Source of the DNA: Planctomycetes bacterium UBA1662
Lineage (GTDB): Bacteria; Planctomycetota; UBA8108
Direction of reading: 5' to 3'
Assembly: GCA_002320775.1 (NCBI GenBank)
Contig: DCKY01000165.1
Location: 9,721 to 17,072 of the forward strand
Length of the DNA stretch: 7,352 nucleotides
Positions within the stretch are counted from its first letter, which is position 1. Every line of letters begins with the position of its first letter. The notes under the pieces were generated by a model that made no database searches, was not told the DNA's origin, and saw nothing but the letters and a program-made list of their open reading frames with translations. This document shows positions 6,163 to 7,352 of the stretch, piece by piece. The position numbers and the translations under genes are program-made.

Positions 6163-7352
6163 ATGAAAAAGGCAACGCTCTGCTTTGTCGGAGCTTTCCT
6201 CGCTGCTCTGCTGTCCTTGCCGGGATCTGCAGACGCTGGAGAGCCGGCTGGAACTACAGTCAACGGCGATGTGAATTGCAGCGGCCAATTAGACCTGGCG
6301 GATGCGATTTTTTCGCTCAACTTCCTGTTTCTCGGGGGAGAGGAACCCTGTCCTTTTGCAGAGCCTGCAGGGGGAGGCCCTGAAGTCGCCGAGCTCGAGG
6401 CGGCGCTTGCAGCGAGGGATGCCGAGATTGCCGCTCTCCGTGCGGAGTTGACCCAGGCCCAGGTGGATCTTTCGGGAGCGCTGAGGGACCTCATCTCAAC
6501 TCAACGCGCGTTGCTGACTGCCGAGGCGAGAATCCTCGAATTGGAGGCGGCCGAGGGGCCTTGCGGGGAACAGGTCGATGAACTGACAGCCGACCTTGAG
6601 GTCTGCAGAGGAGATCTCGAGGCCAGCGGAGTGGAATTGGAAGAGTCTCGCCAGGAGACCGAGGCGGCTCGTCTCGAGACGGAGGCCGCCCGTGAAGAAA
6701 CGGTGACCGCGCTGGCCGATCGGGATAGCCTGGTTGTGCAGCTCGATGAGTGTCGGAACCCGCGCATCGACTTCACCACCGTGGCACTCTCTGTGGAGAA
6801 AGACCCTGGAGTGTCGGTTCTTACCGGCAAGCTGGATCTGTTGAGGCGAATCAGCCCGACTGCTCCGGATGCGGTGCTTGCCCAGCAGGAGATGGTCACC
6901 TTTCAGCTTGGGACGGTGTCAGAAGAGCCTGGGGGTGGAGAGCGGGCTCTTGTCTATGACACCCTGTCGAGGGCTCTCTGTTCGATCGACCTCTGCTCTG
7001 GCGAAGGCTGCGATGAAGAGGGCAGGGTCAAGCTTCATTACACCGGGGACGGTCTTGCGGAAGAGCTCGCCGAGGTTGATATTTTTGAGCCATTTCCCGC
7101 TCTGAACGAGACAGTTCCCGCCGTTAAGATCCGGGTCTCGCGAGGACCAGGGCAGCAGCGGGATGATTGGACGCTTGCCGTCGAGCCGCGCTCACGCAGT
7201 ATTGTCGCCTTCAGAGCGCTTGATGGGTACAGGCCTGTACGGGACAAGACCTGGCCGGATGATGAGAATTTTGGCCGCGGCAACGGGCTGCTGATGAGCG
7301 TGGTTATCAGCGGAGCTGAGATCCGTTCGCAGCTTGGACTCAACAGCCCGCC
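6163..7352 (+). CDS. Secreted protein with one dockerin-like loop, long coiled coil and unknown C-terminal domain (partial, runs off the window)
   Basis: The frame from the ATG at 6163 stays open for 396 codons plus two bases to the window end, so the C-terminus is missing. It begins with a signal peptide (MKKATLCFVGAFLAALLSL, likely cut after ADA at 25). A single dockerin-like calcium loop follows at residues 34-59 (NGDVNCSGQLDLADAIF, then LNFLFLGG; candidate ligands D36, N38, S40, D47). After a Pro/Gly hinge (61-74), residues 75-196 are Glu/Ala/Leu/Arg-rich with heptad periodicity, a probable coiled coil. Cysteines at 134, 147 and 196 within it could form disulfides. Residues 200-396 look globular and match no family I know; they include a cysteine cluster, CSIDLCSGEGC (273-283). 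AAGGTG 6 nt upstream supports the start. It is separated from the VIT-vWA gene by a terminator. Its dockerin-like loop resembles those of the LamG gene in the same window. It is probably an exported, oligomeric envelope or extracellular protein; this is inference. Confidence 0.88.
   Translation, partial: MKKATLCFVGAFLAALLSLPGSADAGEPAGTTVNGDVNCSGQLDLADAIFSLNFLFLGGEEPCPFAEPAGGGPEVAELEAALAARDAEIAALRAELTQAQVDLSGALRDLISTQRALLTAEARILELEAAEGPCGEQVDELTADLEVCRGDLEASGVELEESRQETEAARLETEAAREETVTALADRDSLVVQLDECRNPRIDFTTVALSVEKDPGVSVLTGKLDLLRRISPTAPDAVLAQQEMVTFQLGTVSEEPGGGERALVYDTLSRALCSIDLCSGEGCDEEGRVKLHYTGDGLAEELAEVDIFEPFPALNETVPAVKIRVSRGPGQQRDDWTLAVEPRSRSIVAFRALDGYRPVRDKTWPDDENFGRGNGLLMSVVISGAEIRSQLGLNSP
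6655..6696 (+). repeat. Imperfect 21 bp tandem repeat coding two coiled-coil heptads
   Basis: Two adjacent 21 bp units (6655-6675 and 6676-6696) encode ETEAARL and ETEAARE. They differ mostly at third codon positions and in the last codon. This suggests an old heptad duplication, or selection for the heptad pattern, inside the coiled coil. Confidence 0.5.

Noticed and set aside
5988..6494. 168-codon - strand frame across the terminator and the start of the coiled-coil gene
   Set aside because: It runs through a strong terminator and opposes a signal peptide and a dockerin-like loop; Ser/Ala-rich low-complexity translation suggests a shadow.

Overview
The window is about 7.35 kb of GC-rich bacterial DNA with six protein-coding genes on both strands. 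No RNA genes, insertion sequences, CRISPR arrays or attachment sites were seen. The organism is most likely a member of the Planctomycetota or a similar free-living lineage. This rests on two secreted proteins with degenerate dockerin-like repeats ending in FLFLG(G), a style I associate with planctomycete genomes, together with thrombospondin type 3 and LamG modules and a secreted VIT-vWA protein. The taxonomic call is inference; no marker gene is present.

Region 1 (19-2116, + strand) is a tight three-gene membrane operon. The first gene fuses an N-terminal DCC (DUF393) thiol-oxidoreductase-like domain, with a CxxC motif, to a C-terminal wax-synthase-like MBOAT acyltransferase domain. The second overlaps it by 4 bp (ATGA) and encodes a four-helix membrane protein of unknown function. 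The third follows after 23 bp with a strong Shine-Dalgarno sequence and encodes a three-helix membrane protein. The three products probably act together in the inner membrane, perhaps in lipid O-acylation or lipid modification, but this is not demonstrated.

Region 2 (2134-3480, - strand) converges on the operon with only a 17 bp gap. It encodes a secreted modular protein: signal peptide, LamG-like lectin fold, thrombospondin type 3 calcium-binding repeats and a two-repeat dockerin-like module.

Region 3 (3694-5973, + strand) is transcribed divergently from region 2 across a 213 bp intergenic stretch. It encodes a secreted VIT + von Willebrand factor A protein with an intact MIDAS metal site, followed by a strong intrinsic terminator at 6012-6062.

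Region 4 (6163 to the window end, + strand) is an open reading frame cut by the window edge. It encodes a secreted protein with a signal peptide, one dockerin-like calcium loop, a coiled coil of about 120 residues and an unrecognised C-terminal domain. A plausible sigma-70-type promoter lies between the terminator and this gene.

The right two-thirds of the window is thus a cluster of exported, mostly calcium- or metal-binding surface or extracellular proteins. The left third is a membrane lipid-modification-like operon. The most distinctive items are the DCC-MBOAT fusion with its two small membrane partners, and the single-repeat dockerin/coiled-coil protein.
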